64,000 bases of DNA from contig NZ_JAPJZJ010000002.1 in assembly GCF_028858515.1 (NCBI RefSeq), positions 62,001 through 126,000 of the forward strand. The letters are read 5' to 3'. The position numbers were made by a program, and so were the translations under genes. The notes under the pieces were generated by a model. That model was given only the letters and a program-made list of their open reading frames with translations. It had not been told where the DNA came from and did not search any database. Source of the DNA: Aurantiacibacter sp. D1-12 (GTDB lineage Bacteria; Pseudomonadota; Alphaproteobacteria; Sphingomonadales; Sphingomonadaceae). Position 1 is the stretch's first letter; every line of letters starts with the position of its first letter. Below are positions 46,152 through 56,296 of this stretch, piece by piece.

Positions 46152-46186
46152 AAGGGCCCCGCAACCGAAGCTGCGGGGCCCTTTTT
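46152..46186. terminator. GC-rich hairpin between the SDR gene and TonB receptor 1
   Basis: AAGGGCCCCGCA pairs with TGCGGGGCCCTT around ACCGAAGC: a 12-bp stem. The clean T-run is on the plus strand; on the minus strand, where receptor 1 is read, the tract is TTCTCTTTT. It most likely ends receptor 1. Confidence 0.8.
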
Positions 46187-46207
46187 CTGTGTTTGATCAG
46201 TGTGAGA

Positions 46208-49200
46208 TCAGAAACGAACCGAAAGCGATCCGAAGAACTCACGACCATTCAGGTCATAGCCGTTACCGATTGCGGTGTTCGAACGGCCGAACACTTCGTT
46301 CGTGTCGATCAGCGGCGGAGCTTCGTCGAAGACATTGGTCACACCGGCGCGCAGCGTGATGTTTTCGTTGAAGTCGTAACGCAGCGATACGGTGTGAACG
46401 AAGTAATCGTCCGCGAAGCCAACGTCGGCACAGTAGTTGCCATCACCGGCGACAATGCCGTCAAGGTTACCGGCAGCATCACGCGAGCCTGCGCCCAGAC
46501 AGGTGTCCGAGAAGAAGCCTGTGAATTCGCCAGCACGGTTATAGCCCCAAGCATCGCTGAAGGGGTCAATACCTTCCGCTTGCTGCTGGGTCTCACCGAT
46601 CCAACGCGTGGTCCAGGTCAATGCGAAGTCCGAATACGAAGCCGAAAGCGCGGCACGGCCAGTCCACAGCGGGAAGCCGAACTCGCCTGCATCTTCGTCA
46701 ATATCCGGATTGCCGTCATCATCGAGGAACAGGGTCGTACGTTCGATCAGGTGGTTGGCACGCAGATCGAGGTTCAGACCGAGGATGTCACCACCAACCG
46801 GCACATCGTAGCGGAACTGAGCGTTCATATCGATACCGCGGACAACTTCCTGGTTCACGTTGATGAAGCCGGCAAAGACCTGGTTGATCAGGCGACGGCC
46901 AAGTGGATCGCCATTCACGCCAATGAAGTCACAAAGACGGCTACGGGTGGAGGTATCTTCACGGAAGTAGCAGCCATTGACGACCGACTGACCCGTCGGC
47001 TCGATGATCGCGCCCTCAACTTCAATGTTGTAGTAGTTGAATGCAAACGAGAAATCGAGACCACCGTAGCTTTCTTCAACGGCAATACCCGCCGTGAAGG
47101 AAGTCGACGTTTCCGGTTCCAGTTCAAGGCTACCACCGTTGGTGATTTCCACGCTTGGTACCTGGATCGTGTTGATCCCGGTCGAGTCGATACCGACAGA
47201 AGTCGGGTCACGACCTTCACGGATGCAGTTATCGAGCACGAACTGTTCGCGCGGATCGTTTGCTGCAATGTAGCCGGCACCCAGAGCATCATAGGCGACA
47301 TCAGGAACCGCACACGGATCGGTAATGCCACCGAAGCCCGACTGACCGGCGAGGAAGTTCTCGCGCAGGTTCGGAGCACGGAAGGACGTACCGTAGCTTG
47401 CACGCAGAAGGATCTGCGGCAGCGGACGCCAGCCACCCTTAAGAGAGTAGGTGCCAGCTGTGCCGTAGAATTCCTCTTCGGTGATACGACCGGAGATGTT
47501 CATCTCAAATTCACCCCAGGTGTCGCTGTCGAATACCGGAATGTTGGCTTCGGCGAAGCCTTCAATCAGGTACTTGCTACCCTGTGCGCCTTGGTCAGCG
47601 AAGAAGCCCCAGAAGAGACCATCCGATGCCACAACATCAGGCTGCGAGTTGATCGAGTCTTCACGATACTCACCGCCGAACACTACAGAGAGCGGACCGG
47701 CAGGCAGTTCGAAGAGATCACCAGTGATGAACTGGTTGATTACGATCTGCTCATAAGTGGTGTCGAAGGTACGCTCACCGAACAGGTAATCACGCTCCGC
47801 CTGAGTGGCGAAGTCACCGATCGGACCCGGAAGGTAAAGCGATGCAGCAAACAGGTTCACCGGCACACAGCCCGCGCCTACGTCAGGCGCAAGCAGGTTC
47901 GGGTTGGCGAACGCCGTACCGCAAGCACCGTCTGCCAGCAGCGGCGAAGTGGTCAGCGAGATGTAGTCATCTGCAACACCGTTGCCGTTGTTGTCGACAA
48001 TGCCGTCACCGTTGAAGTCAGCGGTGGGGTCAATACCCAGTGCATGCGCCAGGCGGTCTTCACGGATACCGCGACGGACCGACGAACCTTCAGAGCGTGA
48101 GTACACACCCGAAACTTCGAACGACCAGCTATCGCCAATGAAGGGCAGATCACCGCGAACACCCAGAACAGCACGATACTGCTCCTGCACGGTCGCGACG
48201 TTGTTACGGTCGCCACGGATCGACGGGATCGGGCGAACAGCCAGCGGGGTACCTACGTTCGGGTTGAACGGAGCACCCAGGTACTGGTTTTCACGATCTG
48301 CGCAATCAACACCGTTCGGGTTGCTCACGAAGTTACAAGGGTTGAAGGCGTTGCTCGAAGGAACCCAAGGGAAGAACTGCGGCGCGCCGCTGTTTTCCAC
48401 GGTCACTTCAGCGCGGCTGTACAGCGCTTCAAAGAACGGCGTGATGTTCATGTCGCCTTCGAAGGTGTACTCGCCGTAGGCCATTACGTTGTAAAGGTCC
48501 TGCGGGCTGATGAACGACTGCTCAAGGTCGTTACCGTTCAGCGTACGGTTGAACAGATCAACGTCACGAACACCGTCGCCGTCGGCGTCAACCGGATCAC
48601 CGAAGGCGTCAGTCGTCTCACTGAAGAACGGGATGCCGTAGTTACCCGGGTCAGCAAGACCATAGTCGTTAGTGTCGTAGTAAAGCGAACCGGCGAAGGT
48701 ACCACTGAACTGCACACGGCCCGTAATACGCTCAAGCTTACAAGGCGAAATGGTAGCACGCACGGCACCGTTTGTATCCTGGCGCGTATTTGCATCTGTC
48801 GCGAGGTCATCACGGAAAATCTCGCCGGTGTCAGAGATTTCGTAGTGGGTGTTACAACCACGCAGGAAATCACGGTCGCCGTTCAGAACTTCATCACGGC
48901 GGGCATATTCTGCACCGATACCGATGAAGCCGTTGTTGAACTGCGTGCCCCATGCAGCAGAGATCGTGTAGTCATCACCACCGCCCTGCTCGTTGTAGTT
49001 GCCGCTCAGGAAGACTTCGAAACCGTCGAGGTCGTTACGCAGGATGATGTTACCCACACCAGCCACAGCGTCCGAACCGTAAACCGACGACGCACCGTCG
49101 AGCAGCAGGTCGTAGCGCGCGATCAGCGAGGTCGGCAGAAGGTTGATCGACGGGTTGGTCGGAGCACCTTCAACACCGGCAGGCGCAAGGCGACGGCCGT

Positions 49201-49636
49201 TGATCATCAGAAGCGTACGGTCTGCACCCAGACCACGCAGGTTCAGCGTCTGCGAACCCGGGCCGTTGTTCAGAACGAAACCCTGGAAGGTCGCGTCAAT
49301 CTGCTGACCGGCAGAGAATTCGGACCGCTGCAGAATTTCTGCAGCATCGAAGTTACCGGCATCACGCTCTTCTTCTGTAGACAGGGTCTGCAGAGGCGAG
49401 ATGCTGGTGAATGTGTCGGTACGGATACGCGAACCGGTAACAATAATGTTGCCGCCATCGCTTGTGCTGCCGTCCGCACTTTGGACGTCGTCGCAATCTT
49501 CATCCGGAACACCGGCTGCATCGACGTCACATTCGTCGTCAGCATCCTGCGCATAAGCAGGACCGCCGGCGAGAAGCGCTACGGCAGAAACCGTAAGCGC
49601 GAGACCCGTCAGGGAATTTCTTGAAAACTTTTTCAT
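46208..49636 (-). CDS. TonB-dependent receptor 1 (large, cysteine-rich)
   Basis: 1142 residues with a signal peptide (LALTVSAVALLAGGPAYAQ), an acidic Cys-containing segment (DDECDVDAAGVPDEDCDD), a plug domain (NIIVTGSRIR, TLNLRGLGADRTLLMINGRR, VYGSDAVAGVGNIILR) and a beta-barrel ending EFFGSLSVRF. More than a dozen Cys lie in predicted extracellular loops. Two thrombospondin-type-3-like Asp-rich loops occur near residues 348-361 (DADGDGVRDVD) and 536-557 (DFNGDGIVDNNGNGVADDY). Substrate unknown; such oversized receptors are frequent in sphingomonads. The ATG at 49636 is used; GTG at 49651 is possible. Confidence 0.93.
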   Translation of the reverse strand: MKKFSRNSLTGLALTVSAVALLAGGPAYAQDADDECDVDAAGVPDEDCDDVQSADGSTSDGGNIIVTGSRIRTDTFTSISPLQTLSTEEERDAGNFDAAEILQRSEFSAGQQIDATFQGFVLNNGPGSQTLNLRGLGADRTLLMINGRRLAPAGVEGAPTNPSINLLPTSLIARYDLLLDGASSVYGSDAVAGVGNIILRNDLDGFEVFLSGNYNEQGGGDDYTISAAWGTQFNNGFIGIGAEYARRDEVLNGDRDFLRGCNTHYEISDTGEIFRDDLATDANTRQDTNGAVRATISPCKLERITGRVQFSGTFAGSLYYDTNDYGLADPGNYGIPFFSETTDAFGDPVDADGDGVRDVDLFNRTLNGNDLEQSFISPQDLYNVMAYGEYTFEGDMNITPFFEALYSRAEVTVENSGAPQFFPWVPSSNAFNPCNFVSNPNGVDCADRENQYLGAPFNPNVGTPLAVRPIPSIRGDRNNVATVQEQYRAVLGVRGDLPFIGDSWSFEVSGVYSRSEGSSVRRGIREDRLAHALGIDPTADFNGDGIVDNNGNGVADDYISLTTSPLLADGACGTAFANPNLLAPDVGAGCVPVNLFAASLYLPGPIGDFATQAERDYLFGERTFDTTYEQIVINQFITGDLFELPAGPLSVVFGGEYREDSINSQPDVVASDGLFWGFFADQGAQGSKYLIEGFAEANIPVFDSDTWGEFEMNISGRITEEEFYGTAGTYSLKGGWRPLPQILLRASYGTSFRAPNLRENFLAGQSGFGGITDPCAVPDVAYDALGAGYIAANDPREQFVLDNCIREGRDPTSVGIDSTGINTIQVPSVEITNGGSLELEPETSTSFTAGIAVEESYGGLDFSFAFNYYNIEVEGAIIEPTGQSVVNGCYFREDTSTRSRLCDFIGVNGDPLGRRLINQVFAGFINVNQEVVRGIDMNAQFRYDVPVGGDILGLNLDLRANHLIERTTLFLDDDGNPDIDEDAGEFGFPLWTGRAALSASYSDFALTWTTRWIGETQQQAEGIDPFSDAWGYNRAGEFTGFFSDTCLGAGSRDAAGNLDGIVAGDGNYCADVGFADDYFVHTVSLRYDFNENITLRAGVTNVFDEAPPLIDTNEVFGRSNTAIGNGYDLNGREFFGSLSVRF

Positions 49637-50148
49637 GTTTGTCGCGTCCACTTCACTTTCGAATTCACAAGCCGTTCAGCGTTAATGTCGGAAAGACCCC
49701 CTTGGTCATACCCCCGTACATGGGCAACGCGGAACGGCTTGCAGGGTAAGCTGCGAATTCCAATACGCTGCGAGCGTTGACTGCAATAGCGACGCCCCCT
49801 TGTCAAAAGCACAAGCGGCTGAGCGGCTGAAAACCCCTTATTTTGATAGAGTCTGTGACCAAATTCACACACTCGAGTCCGCTGGGCTGTGAGGTGCTTC
49901 GTCACCTACGCACCCTTTGCTCAACAGCACATCTGGTTTTGCATAATCTTCAACATTGGCAAAGCCTTACAACTGTCCTCAAGCGCAGAACACTCCGTCG
50001 CCACCACGTCGTCAGAGTTGCTGCGAAGCAACATCAAGCCAGCCAAAGAATCGGGAAGAGTGTAACAACATTGCAAAATAGAACTGTTCTGTGCACTTTA
50101 TGGTGTCGTTTCGTCACGATATCGGGACAAAAATAAGGGAACCCCCTC
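49637..50148. other. 512-base intergenic region between divergent TonB receptors
   Basis: No convincing gene. A 97-codon open frame at 49843-50136 lacks Shine-Dalgarno and coding character. Structures seen: TTGACA on the minus strand (49806-49801) and TTGACT on the plus (49777-49782), a small hairpin AGGTG-cttcgt-CACCT (49892-49907), a 6-bp hairpin with a GCGA loop (50017-50032), and the 11-bp palindrome AGAACTGTTCT (50080-50090) close to receptor 2. The region probably holds both promoters and regulatory sites or leader RNA. Confidence 0.6.
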
Positions 50149-53100
50149 ATGAACTGCAAAACAGCTCTCAGACTTGCTTCCGCACCAATCGCACTTTCAT
50201 TGGCCTTGTATGCTGCTCCAGCGCTTGCACAGGATACTGGTGATACCGAAGCGAGCGACCCCGATGATGATTCGATTGTGGTGGTCGGTTCACGCATCCA
50301 GCGCGACCCCAACGAAGCTGCTCCGGCACCCGTTGCAACCGTCCTGATCGACGATATTCGCGAAACCGGCGTAGTCGATGCGACCGAGGCTCTTCGTGAG
50401 ATTCCGGCCTTGTCGAATTCGGGCACCGTAGCCGATTCGCTGCAAAACGGTGCGGGCGGCATCGGACAGGCAACGCTCAACCTGCGCGGCCTGGGCTCAG
50501 TCCGTACGCTTGTCCTGGTCAACGGCCAGCGCCACGTCTCGGGCGTCTCGGGCAGCCAGATCGTCGACGTGTCGAGCATCCCCACCGGCCTCATCCGGCA
50601 AGTCGAAGTTCTTACCGGCGGCGCATCGGCCGTATACGGCGCGGACGCGGTGACCGGCGTTGTGAACTACGTACTCCGCGATGACTTTGATGGCTTCCAG
50701 ATCGATGCCATCGGCGGTGTTTCCGGCGAAGGCGATGGGTGGACCGCCGGACTTGACGGCGTTGTCGGGTTCAACACAGGCGATGGCCGCGGGAATGTCA
50801 CCTTTGCGGCCGGCTACTCCTACACCGAGCAATTGCTGCAGGGTGACCGTGAGTTCTACGCAAACAACGGTCGCTTCAATACAGGCACGACCTATCCCAG
50901 CCCGCTTTTGCGTTTCCAGCGCGGTGATATCACCGACCAGACGCCTAACTTCCAGAACTTCTACAGTATCGCGAACTTCTCGTTCCCGATCGGCTTCCGC
51001 ATCCCGCTTCCCGGTACGTCGGACTATGACGCTATCTTCGGCGGCGGCGCGACGCCGACCGCAGCGGAGCAGGCACTGATCGACCGGGCCCTGAACGCCC
51101 CTGCTCTAGCCTATCAATCCGATCCCCGGTTTGCGATCTCATCCGGTGCGGGCCTGATCTTCCGCCGCGATTTCGGCTTCTTCGATGCCGACATAAACAG
51201 CAATGGCATCAATGACTGTCAGGAAAGCTTCATCGGTCTGACCGGCTTCGGCGGCGGCGGCTGCTACGTCTCCACTCCCGGCGGTGGCGTGCAGATTTTC
51301 CAGGACGGTATCGTAGCGAGCTCGAGCAACCAGTTCGGCGGTGATGGTGCGCCCGAGCGACTGAGCGGTGCGAGCCTGATCCCGGGCAACGAGCGGTTCT
51401 ACGCGGCCTTCCTGGCCAACTACGATGTCTCGGATTCGGTGAACGTTTTCATCGATGCCAAGTATGTGAATTCCTACACAGAATCGCAGAATCCCTACAA
51501 CACATTCTACGATTCACTGCTGATCTTTGCAGACAACCCCTACATCCCGGATGTGCTTCAGGCCGATGCCGACGATGCAGGCGGCCTGCGCGTCAGCCGT
51601 GACTTCACCGACCTTGGTCTGGCACGCCAGCTCGCGACACGCGAAACCTATCGCATCGTCGGTGGCCTTCGTGGCGACTTCGGCGGATCGAGCGAGTTCG
51701 AATGGCAAATCAGCGCCAACTACGGCCGTTTTGAATCGGAGATCGAGAACGAGAACACCGTACTGCCCGACCGCCTGTTTGCAGCGATTGACGCGGTAGA
51801 TGAAGGCGAGTTCACGACTGGCACGCCCAATGGCAACATCGTCTGTCGTTCGGATCTCGATCCCAACGCACGTCACCCGGGCAGCCAGTTCTTCCCGGTG
51901 ATCGAGGGTGGCTTCTTCACCTTCAACCCGGGTGACGGACAGTGCCGCCCGGCATCGCTGTTCAATGGCGAGCAGTCGGTTTCGCAAGAAGCCGTCGACT
52001 TCATCACCGTCACCACAGTGAACGAAGCCGTGCTCGAACAGTTCGTGCTGAACGCAAGCCTTGTCGGCGACTCCAGCAGCTTCTTCGAGCTGCCCGGCGG
52101 TCCGGTCCGCTTTGCTGTCGGTGCCGAATATCGCGATGAGCAGAGCAGCTTCGAATTCGACCCACTGACACTCGGCATCGCCCAGATCGATACACCGGAT
52201 ATCAGCGCCGGCCAGTTCATCGGCGATGTTTCGGGCAACCAGCAGCTTGTGTTTGACGCGCAAACGCGCACCTTCAACACGGGTGGCCAATTCGACGTTG
52301 CCGAGGTCTTCGCCGAGGTGAACATTCCGATCCTCGATGCGGTGCCATTCTTCGACACGCTCGAGCTGACGGGTGCTGCGCGCTATTCCGACTATTCGAC
52401 AGTGGGAGGCACCTTCACCTGGAGTGTCAGCGGCATCTGGGCTCCGGTAGAAGATATCCGCTTCCGCGGAACCTACTCACGCGCAGTACGTGCGCCGAAC
52501 ATCTCGGAACTGTTCAATCCGCAGCAGGGTACGGTGTTCCGTCCCTCCGATCCGTGTGACGTGTCGCAGATCGCAGTGCTCGATTCTGCTGCGGCAGCCA
52601 ACCGGCAGGCGAACTGTGTTGCCGACTTCCAGGCGCTGGGCGCAAACCCGGCCGACTATCAGGATGGCAGCGGCGTCTATAACTACTCCGATCCGCTGAC
52701 GGCGCGTTTCTCCGGCACGACTGGCGGTAATCCCGACCTGCTTGAAGAAACAGCAACGACATACACCTTCGGTGCGATCGTCACGCCACGCTTCATTCCG
52801 GGTCTTGTGCTCTCGGTCGACTATTACAATATCGAAATCGAGGATGCGATCGCCGCAGTTACGGCGCAGGACATCGTGGACACATGTTACGATTCCACGA
52901 CCTTCCCGAACCAGTTCTGTGGCCAGTTCAGGCGCAATGGAACGGCCGGCAGTCCGACTTTCCTGGGCTTCGAATTCCTGTCGCAGACGCAGTTGAACTT
53001 CGGCCGTATCGAAACCGCCGGTATCGATGCCACGGTCGCCTATCGCTTCAACATCGGTGATTTCGACATCGGTGCGCGCGCTTCGGTGAACTGGGTCGAC

Positions 53101-53502
53101 TACATCGACCGGTTCTTCGATCCGACTGATCCGACCAATGTCGATCCGGAACTGCGCGAAGAGCAGCGTCCGGAATGGGCAGGCGTGGGCTCGCTGTCTG
53201 TAGGCTACAATAACTTCAACCTGCGTTACGGCCTGCAGTATGTTGGCAGCACGGCCTTCTCTGGTATCGAGATCGAAACACTCGATGCACAGGTTGGCCC
53301 TGCCGGTCTGGCTGACGAGTACTGGATCCACGATATCAGCCTCAGCTACGATGCAAATGACGATTTCACGATCTTCGCGGGCGTCAACAACATCACCGAT
53401 GAGCAGCCGTATCCGACCAACTTCTCCTATCCGGTATCGCCATACGGCACCTCGTTCTTCCTCGGCATCACGCTGAGAGGGGACCAGATCCCGGGCCTCT
53501 AA
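50149..53502 (+). CDS. TonB-dependent receptor 2
   Basis: 1117 residues: signal peptide (APIALSLALYAAPALAQ), acidic linker, plug domain (DDSIVVVGSRIQRD, ATLNLRGLGSVRTLVLVNGQ, VYGADAVTGVVNYVLR), then a barrel ending in a Leu-terminal TSFFLGITLRGDQIPGL segment. A Ca-binding-like DADINSNGINDCQE lies near 346-359. The ATG follows AAGGGA. It is divergent from receptor 1, is of the same general class but not a copy, and is followed by a terminator. Substrate unknown. Confidence 0.93.
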   Translation: MNCKTALRLASAPIALSLALYAAPALAQDTGDTEASDPDDDSIVVVGSRIQRDPNEAAPAPVATVLIDDIRETGVVDATEALREIPALSNSGTVADSLQNGAGGIGQATLNLRGLGSVRTLVLVNGQRHVSGVSGSQIVDVSSIPTGLIRQVEVLTGGASAVYGADAVTGVVNYVLRDDFDGFQIDAIGGVSGEGDGWTAGLDGVVGFNTGDGRGNVTFAAGYSYTEQLLQGDREFYANNGRFNTGTTYPSPLLRFQRGDITDQTPNFQNFYSIANFSFPIGFRIPLPGTSDYDAIFGGGATPTAAEQALIDRALNAPALAYQSDPRFAISSGAGLIFRRDFGFFDADINSNGINDCQESFIGLTGFGGGGCYVSTPGGGVQIFQDGIVASSSNQFGGDGAPERLSGASLIPGNERFYAAFLANYDVSDSVNVFIDAKYVNSYTESQNPYNTFYDSLLIFADNPYIPDVLQADADDAGGLRVSRDFTDLGLARQLATRETYRIVGGLRGDFGGSSEFEWQISANYGRFESEIENENTVLPDRLFAAIDAVDEGEFTTGTPNGNIVCRSDLDPNARHPGSQFFPVIEGGFFTFNPGDGQCRPASLFNGEQSVSQEAVDFITVTTVNEAVLEQFVLNASLVGDSSSFFELPGGPVRFAVGAEYRDEQSSFEFDPLTLGIAQIDTPDISAGQFIGDVSGNQQLVFDAQTRTFNTGGQFDVAEVFAEVNIPILDAVPFFDTLELTGAARYSDYSTVGGTFTWSVSGIWAPVEDIRFRGTYSRAVRAPNISELFNPQQGTVFRPSDPCDVSQIAVLDSAAAANRQANCVADFQALGANPADYQDGSGVYNYSDPLTARFSGTTGGNPDLLEETATTYTFGAIVTPRFIPGLVLSVDYYNIEIEDAIAAVTAQDIVDTCYDSTTFPNQFCGQFRRNGTAGSPTFLGFEFLSQTQLNFGRIETAGIDATVAYRFNIGDFDIGARASVNWVDYIDRFFDPTDPTNVDPELREEQRPEWAGVGSLSVGYNNFNLRYGLQYVGSTAFSGIEIETLDAQVGPAGLADEYWIHDISLSYDANDDFTIFAGVNNITDEQPYPTNFSYPVSPYGTSFFLGITLRGDQIPGL

Positions 53503-53523
53503 GCCTGCGGACAGGACACAAAG

Positions 53524-53552
53524 AAAAGGGCGGGGATTTCCCCGCCCTTTTT
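53524..53552. terminator. Bidirectional terminator between TonB receptor 2 and clpB
   Basis: AAAAGGGCGGGG and CCCCGCCCTTTTT around ATTT. The flanking genes converge and both strands carry T-runs. Confidence 0.9.
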
Positions 53553-53580
53553 GTTTGTCCGGTTGGTTAGAAAGAGGCGT

Positions 53581-56160
53581 CTATTCCACCGTCATCTCCA
53601 GCTCGCCATCACCTTCGTCGATCTTGACCGTCTGGCCATCGGCGATCTCTCCGGCGAGCAATTTCTCCGCCAACGGGTCCTGCAGGTAACGCTGTACAGC
53701 CCGCTTCAGAGGACGCGCACCGTAAACCGGATCATAGCCCACGCGGCCGAGCCACTTGCGCGCACCGTCGGTCAGGTCGAGCACGATCTTGCGATCCTTG
53801 AGCAGCTTCTGAACGCGGTTCACCTGGATATCGACGATGGGTGCCATGTGCTCCATCGCGAGGCGGTGGAACAGCACGATCTCGTCCAGACGGTTGAGGA
53901 ATTCGGGGCGGAAATGCCCGCGAACGACGTCCATCACCTGATCCTCCACATCGGCGACTTTCTGATCATCGCCCAGGTTGGAAAGGAACTGGCTACCGAG
54001 GTTGGAGGTCAGGATGATCAGCGTATTGCTAAAGTCGACCTTGCGGCCCTGCCCGTCAGTCAAGTGCCCGTCATCGAGCACTTGCAGCAGCACGTTGAAG
54101 ACATCGCTGTGCGCTTTCTCGACCTCGTCAAACAGCACGACCTGATAGGGCCGTCGCCGCACGGCTTCGGTCAGCACGCCGCCTTCTTCATAGCCGACAT
54201 AGCCCGGAGGCGCGCCGATCAGCCTTGCAACCGCGTGCTTCTCCATGAACTCGCTCATGTCGATGCGGACCATCGCCTGATCATCATCGAACAGGAAGGC
54301 AGCGAGCGCCTTGGTCAGCTCGGTCTTGCCCACGCCGGTGGGGCCAAGAAACAGGAAGCTGCCCATCGGGCGGCCCGGATCCTGCAAGCCGGCGCGTGAA
54401 CGGCGTACTGCCTTGGAAACGGCCACAATCGGCTGCTCCTGACCGATGACGCGCTTGCCCAGTGCCTCTTCCATCTTGAGCAGCTTTTCGCGCTCGCCTT
54501 CCATCATCTTGTCGATGGGAATGCCCGTCCAGCGGCTAACAACCGAAGCGATATCGTCTTCGGTCACTTCCTCTTTGAGAAGCGCATTGTCGGTATCACC
54601 CTCGGCTTCGGCAAGCTGCTTTTCGAGCTTGGGGATCGTGCCGTACTGCAGCTCACCCGCCGCCGCGAGGTCACCGGCCCGCTGTGCTTGCTCAAGCTCG
54701 ATACGCGCGGCGTCGAGCTCTTCCTTGATCTTCGCCTCGGCGTGGATCTTGTCCTTCTCGTTCTGCCAGCGCGTGGTCAGTTCGGAGCTTTGCTGTTCCA
54801 GGTTCGCAAGCTCTTCACGCAGGGCATCGAGGCGATCTTTCGAGGCGGAATCGCTTTCCTTACTGAGCGCCTGCTCTTCGATCTTGAGCTGGATGATCCG
54901 TCGGTCGAGACTCTCGATTTCTTCAGGCTTGCTCTCCACTTCCATACGGATGCGGCTCGCCGCCTCATCCATCAGGTCGATAGCCTTATCGGGCAGGAAG
55001 CGGTCCGAGATGTAGCGTTCGGAAAGCTGCGCTGAGGCGACAATCGCACCGTCAGTGATACGCACGCCGTGGTGCAGTTCGTACTTTTCCTTGATCCCGC
55101 GCAGGATGGAGATCGTGTCCTCCACGCTCGGCTCGTCTACGAATACGGGCTGGAAACGCCGCTGAAGCGCCGCATCCTTTTCGACGTACTTCTGATACTC
55201 GTCGAGCGTCGTCGCGCCGATGCAGTGCAGTTCGCCGCGCGCCAGTGCTGGTTTGAGCAGGTTGCTCGCATCCATCGAGCCCTCGCTCGCGCCCGCGCCG
55301 ATCAGCGTGTGCATCTCGTCAATGAACAGGATGATCTGGCCGCCTGCGTCCTTGACCTCGTCGAGCACGGTCTTCAGCCGCTCTTCAAACTCGCCGCGAT
55401 ATTTCGCGCCCGCGATCAGGCTGCCCATGTCGAGCGCCATCAGCGTGCGACCTTTCAGGCTGTCGGGCACATCACCATTGGCGATGCGCAACGCGAGACC
55501 TTCGGCAATCGCGGTCTTGCCGGTGCCGGGTTCGCCGATAACAACAGGGTTGTTCTTGGTGCGGCGCGCGAGGATCTGGACGACCCGGCGGATTTCCTCG
55601 TCACGGCCGATCACCGGATCAAGCTTTCCGTCCTTCGCCTTCTGCGTCAAATCTTGCGCGTACTTCTTCATCGCATCGTAAGCGGCTTCGGCATTGGCGC
55701 TGTCCGCCGTCTTGCCCTTGCGCAGTTCATTGATCGCGGTGTTGAGCGCCTGCGGGTCAAGACCCGCTGCGGCCAGCGCCTTGCCCGCGCGGCTATCCTT
55801 GGCGAGCGCAAGCGCCAGCAGCAGCCGCTCGACGGTGACATAGCTGTCACCCGCCTTTTCGGCGACCTGTTCGGCCTGATCGAGCAGACGCACGGAATCG
55901 TTATCAAGCCCCGGCTGTTGCTGCGCCCCTCCCCCGCTTACGGCAGGGATCTTGGCGAGCAGGGTATCGACTTCCTGCACTGCACGGCCCGGATTGGCGC
56001 CCGCACGCTGGAGCAGGCCGGCCGCCATGCCCTCTTCATCTTCGAGCAGTGCCTTGAGGATATGCTCGGGCGAAATCCGCTGGTGCTCGTTGCGAATGGC
56101 AATCGTCAGCGCGCTTTGCAGAAATCCGCGCGCGCGGTCGGTGAATTTGTCGAGATTCAT
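53581..56160 (-). CDS. clpB: ClpB disaggregase
   Basis: 859 residues; Hsp100 AAA+ chaperone that works with DnaK to dissolve aggregates. N-domain ([17 protein letters not shown]), NBD1 with Walker [16 protein letters not shown] near residue 207 and VLFIDEMHT-like [14 protein letters not shown], a coiled-coil middle domain (about 400-530), and NBD2 with [15 protein letters not shown] near 603. Length is standard. An RpoH-type promoter (56192-56222) precedes it, matching heat-shock control. Confidence 0.98.
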   Translation of the reverse strand: MNLDKFTDRARGFLQSALTIAIRNEHQRISPEHILKALLEDEEGMAAGLLQRAGANPGRAVQEVDTLLAKIPAVSGGGAQQQPGLDNDSVRLLDQAEQVAEKAGDSYVTVERLLLALALAKDSRAGKALAAAGLDPQALNTAINELRKGKTADSANAEAAYDAMKKYAQDLTQKAKDGKLDPVIGRDEEIRRVVQILARRTKNNPVVIGEPGTGKTAIAEGLALRIANGDVPDSLKGRTLMALDMGSLIAGAKYRGEFEERLKTVLDEVKDAGGQIILFIDEMHTLIGAGASEGSMDASNLLKPALARGELHCIGATTLDEYQKYVEKDAALQRRFQPVFVDEPSVEDTISILRGIKEKYELHHGVRITDGAIVASAQLSERYISDRFLPDKAIDLMDEAASRIRMEVESKPEEIESLDRRIIQLKIEEQALSKESDSASKDRLDALREELANLEQQSSELTTRWQNEKDKIHAEAKIKEELDAARIELEQAQRAGDLAAAGELQYGTIPKLEKQLAEAEGDTDNALLKEEVTEDDIASVVSRWTGIPIDKMMEGEREKLLKMEEALGKRVIGQEQPIVAVSKAVRRSRAGLQDPGRPMGSFLFLGPTGVGKTELTKALAAFLFDDDQAMVRIDMSEFMEKHAVARLIGAPPGYVGYEEGGVLTEAVRRRPYQVVLFDEVEKAHSDVFNVLLQVLDDGHLTDGQGRKVDFSNTLIILTSNLGSQFLSNLGDDQKVADVEDQVMDVVRGHFRPEFLNRLDEIVLFHRLAMEHMAPIVDIQVNRVQKLLKDRKIVLDLTDGARKWLGRVGYDPVYGARPLKRAVQRYLQDPLAEKLLAGEIADGQTVKIDEGDGELEMTVE

Positions 56161-56191
56161 TCCCTGTCTCGTCCCTTATCTGTCTACCACT

Positions 56192-56222
56192 CGCACATAG
56201 TGTTGCACTTGCGTCACACAAG
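56192..56222 (-). promoter_or_regulatory. RpoH (heat-shock sigma) promoter of clpB
   Basis: On the minus strand CTTG (complement of 56222-56219), 17 bases, then ACTATGTGCG (56201-56192) fits the alphaproteobacterial RpoH pattern CTTG-N17/18-CYTATNTNNG with one mismatch. Transcription would begin about 25 bases before the clpB ATG. A 7-bp inverted repeat GCACTTG/CAAGTGC (56205-56225) overlaps the -35. Confidence 0.6.
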
Positions 56223-56296
56223 TGCGCTGGTCGGCAAAATTCGTGCGCCTGTCGAGTGTGCTTGTGCCACCGCCCTGCCCCTGCAAGAAAGCCGGA

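Noticed and set aside
46109-48100. 663-codon plus-strand frame opposite TonB receptor 1
   Set aside because: Its translation shows no known motif, while the opposite strand encodes a full receptor with plug and barrel; long antisense frames are common at this GC content.
49843-50136. 97-codon open frame between the TonB receptors
   Set aside because: No Shine-Dalgarno, no recognisable motif, unusual residue composition rich in His, Arg and Leu; treated as non-coding.
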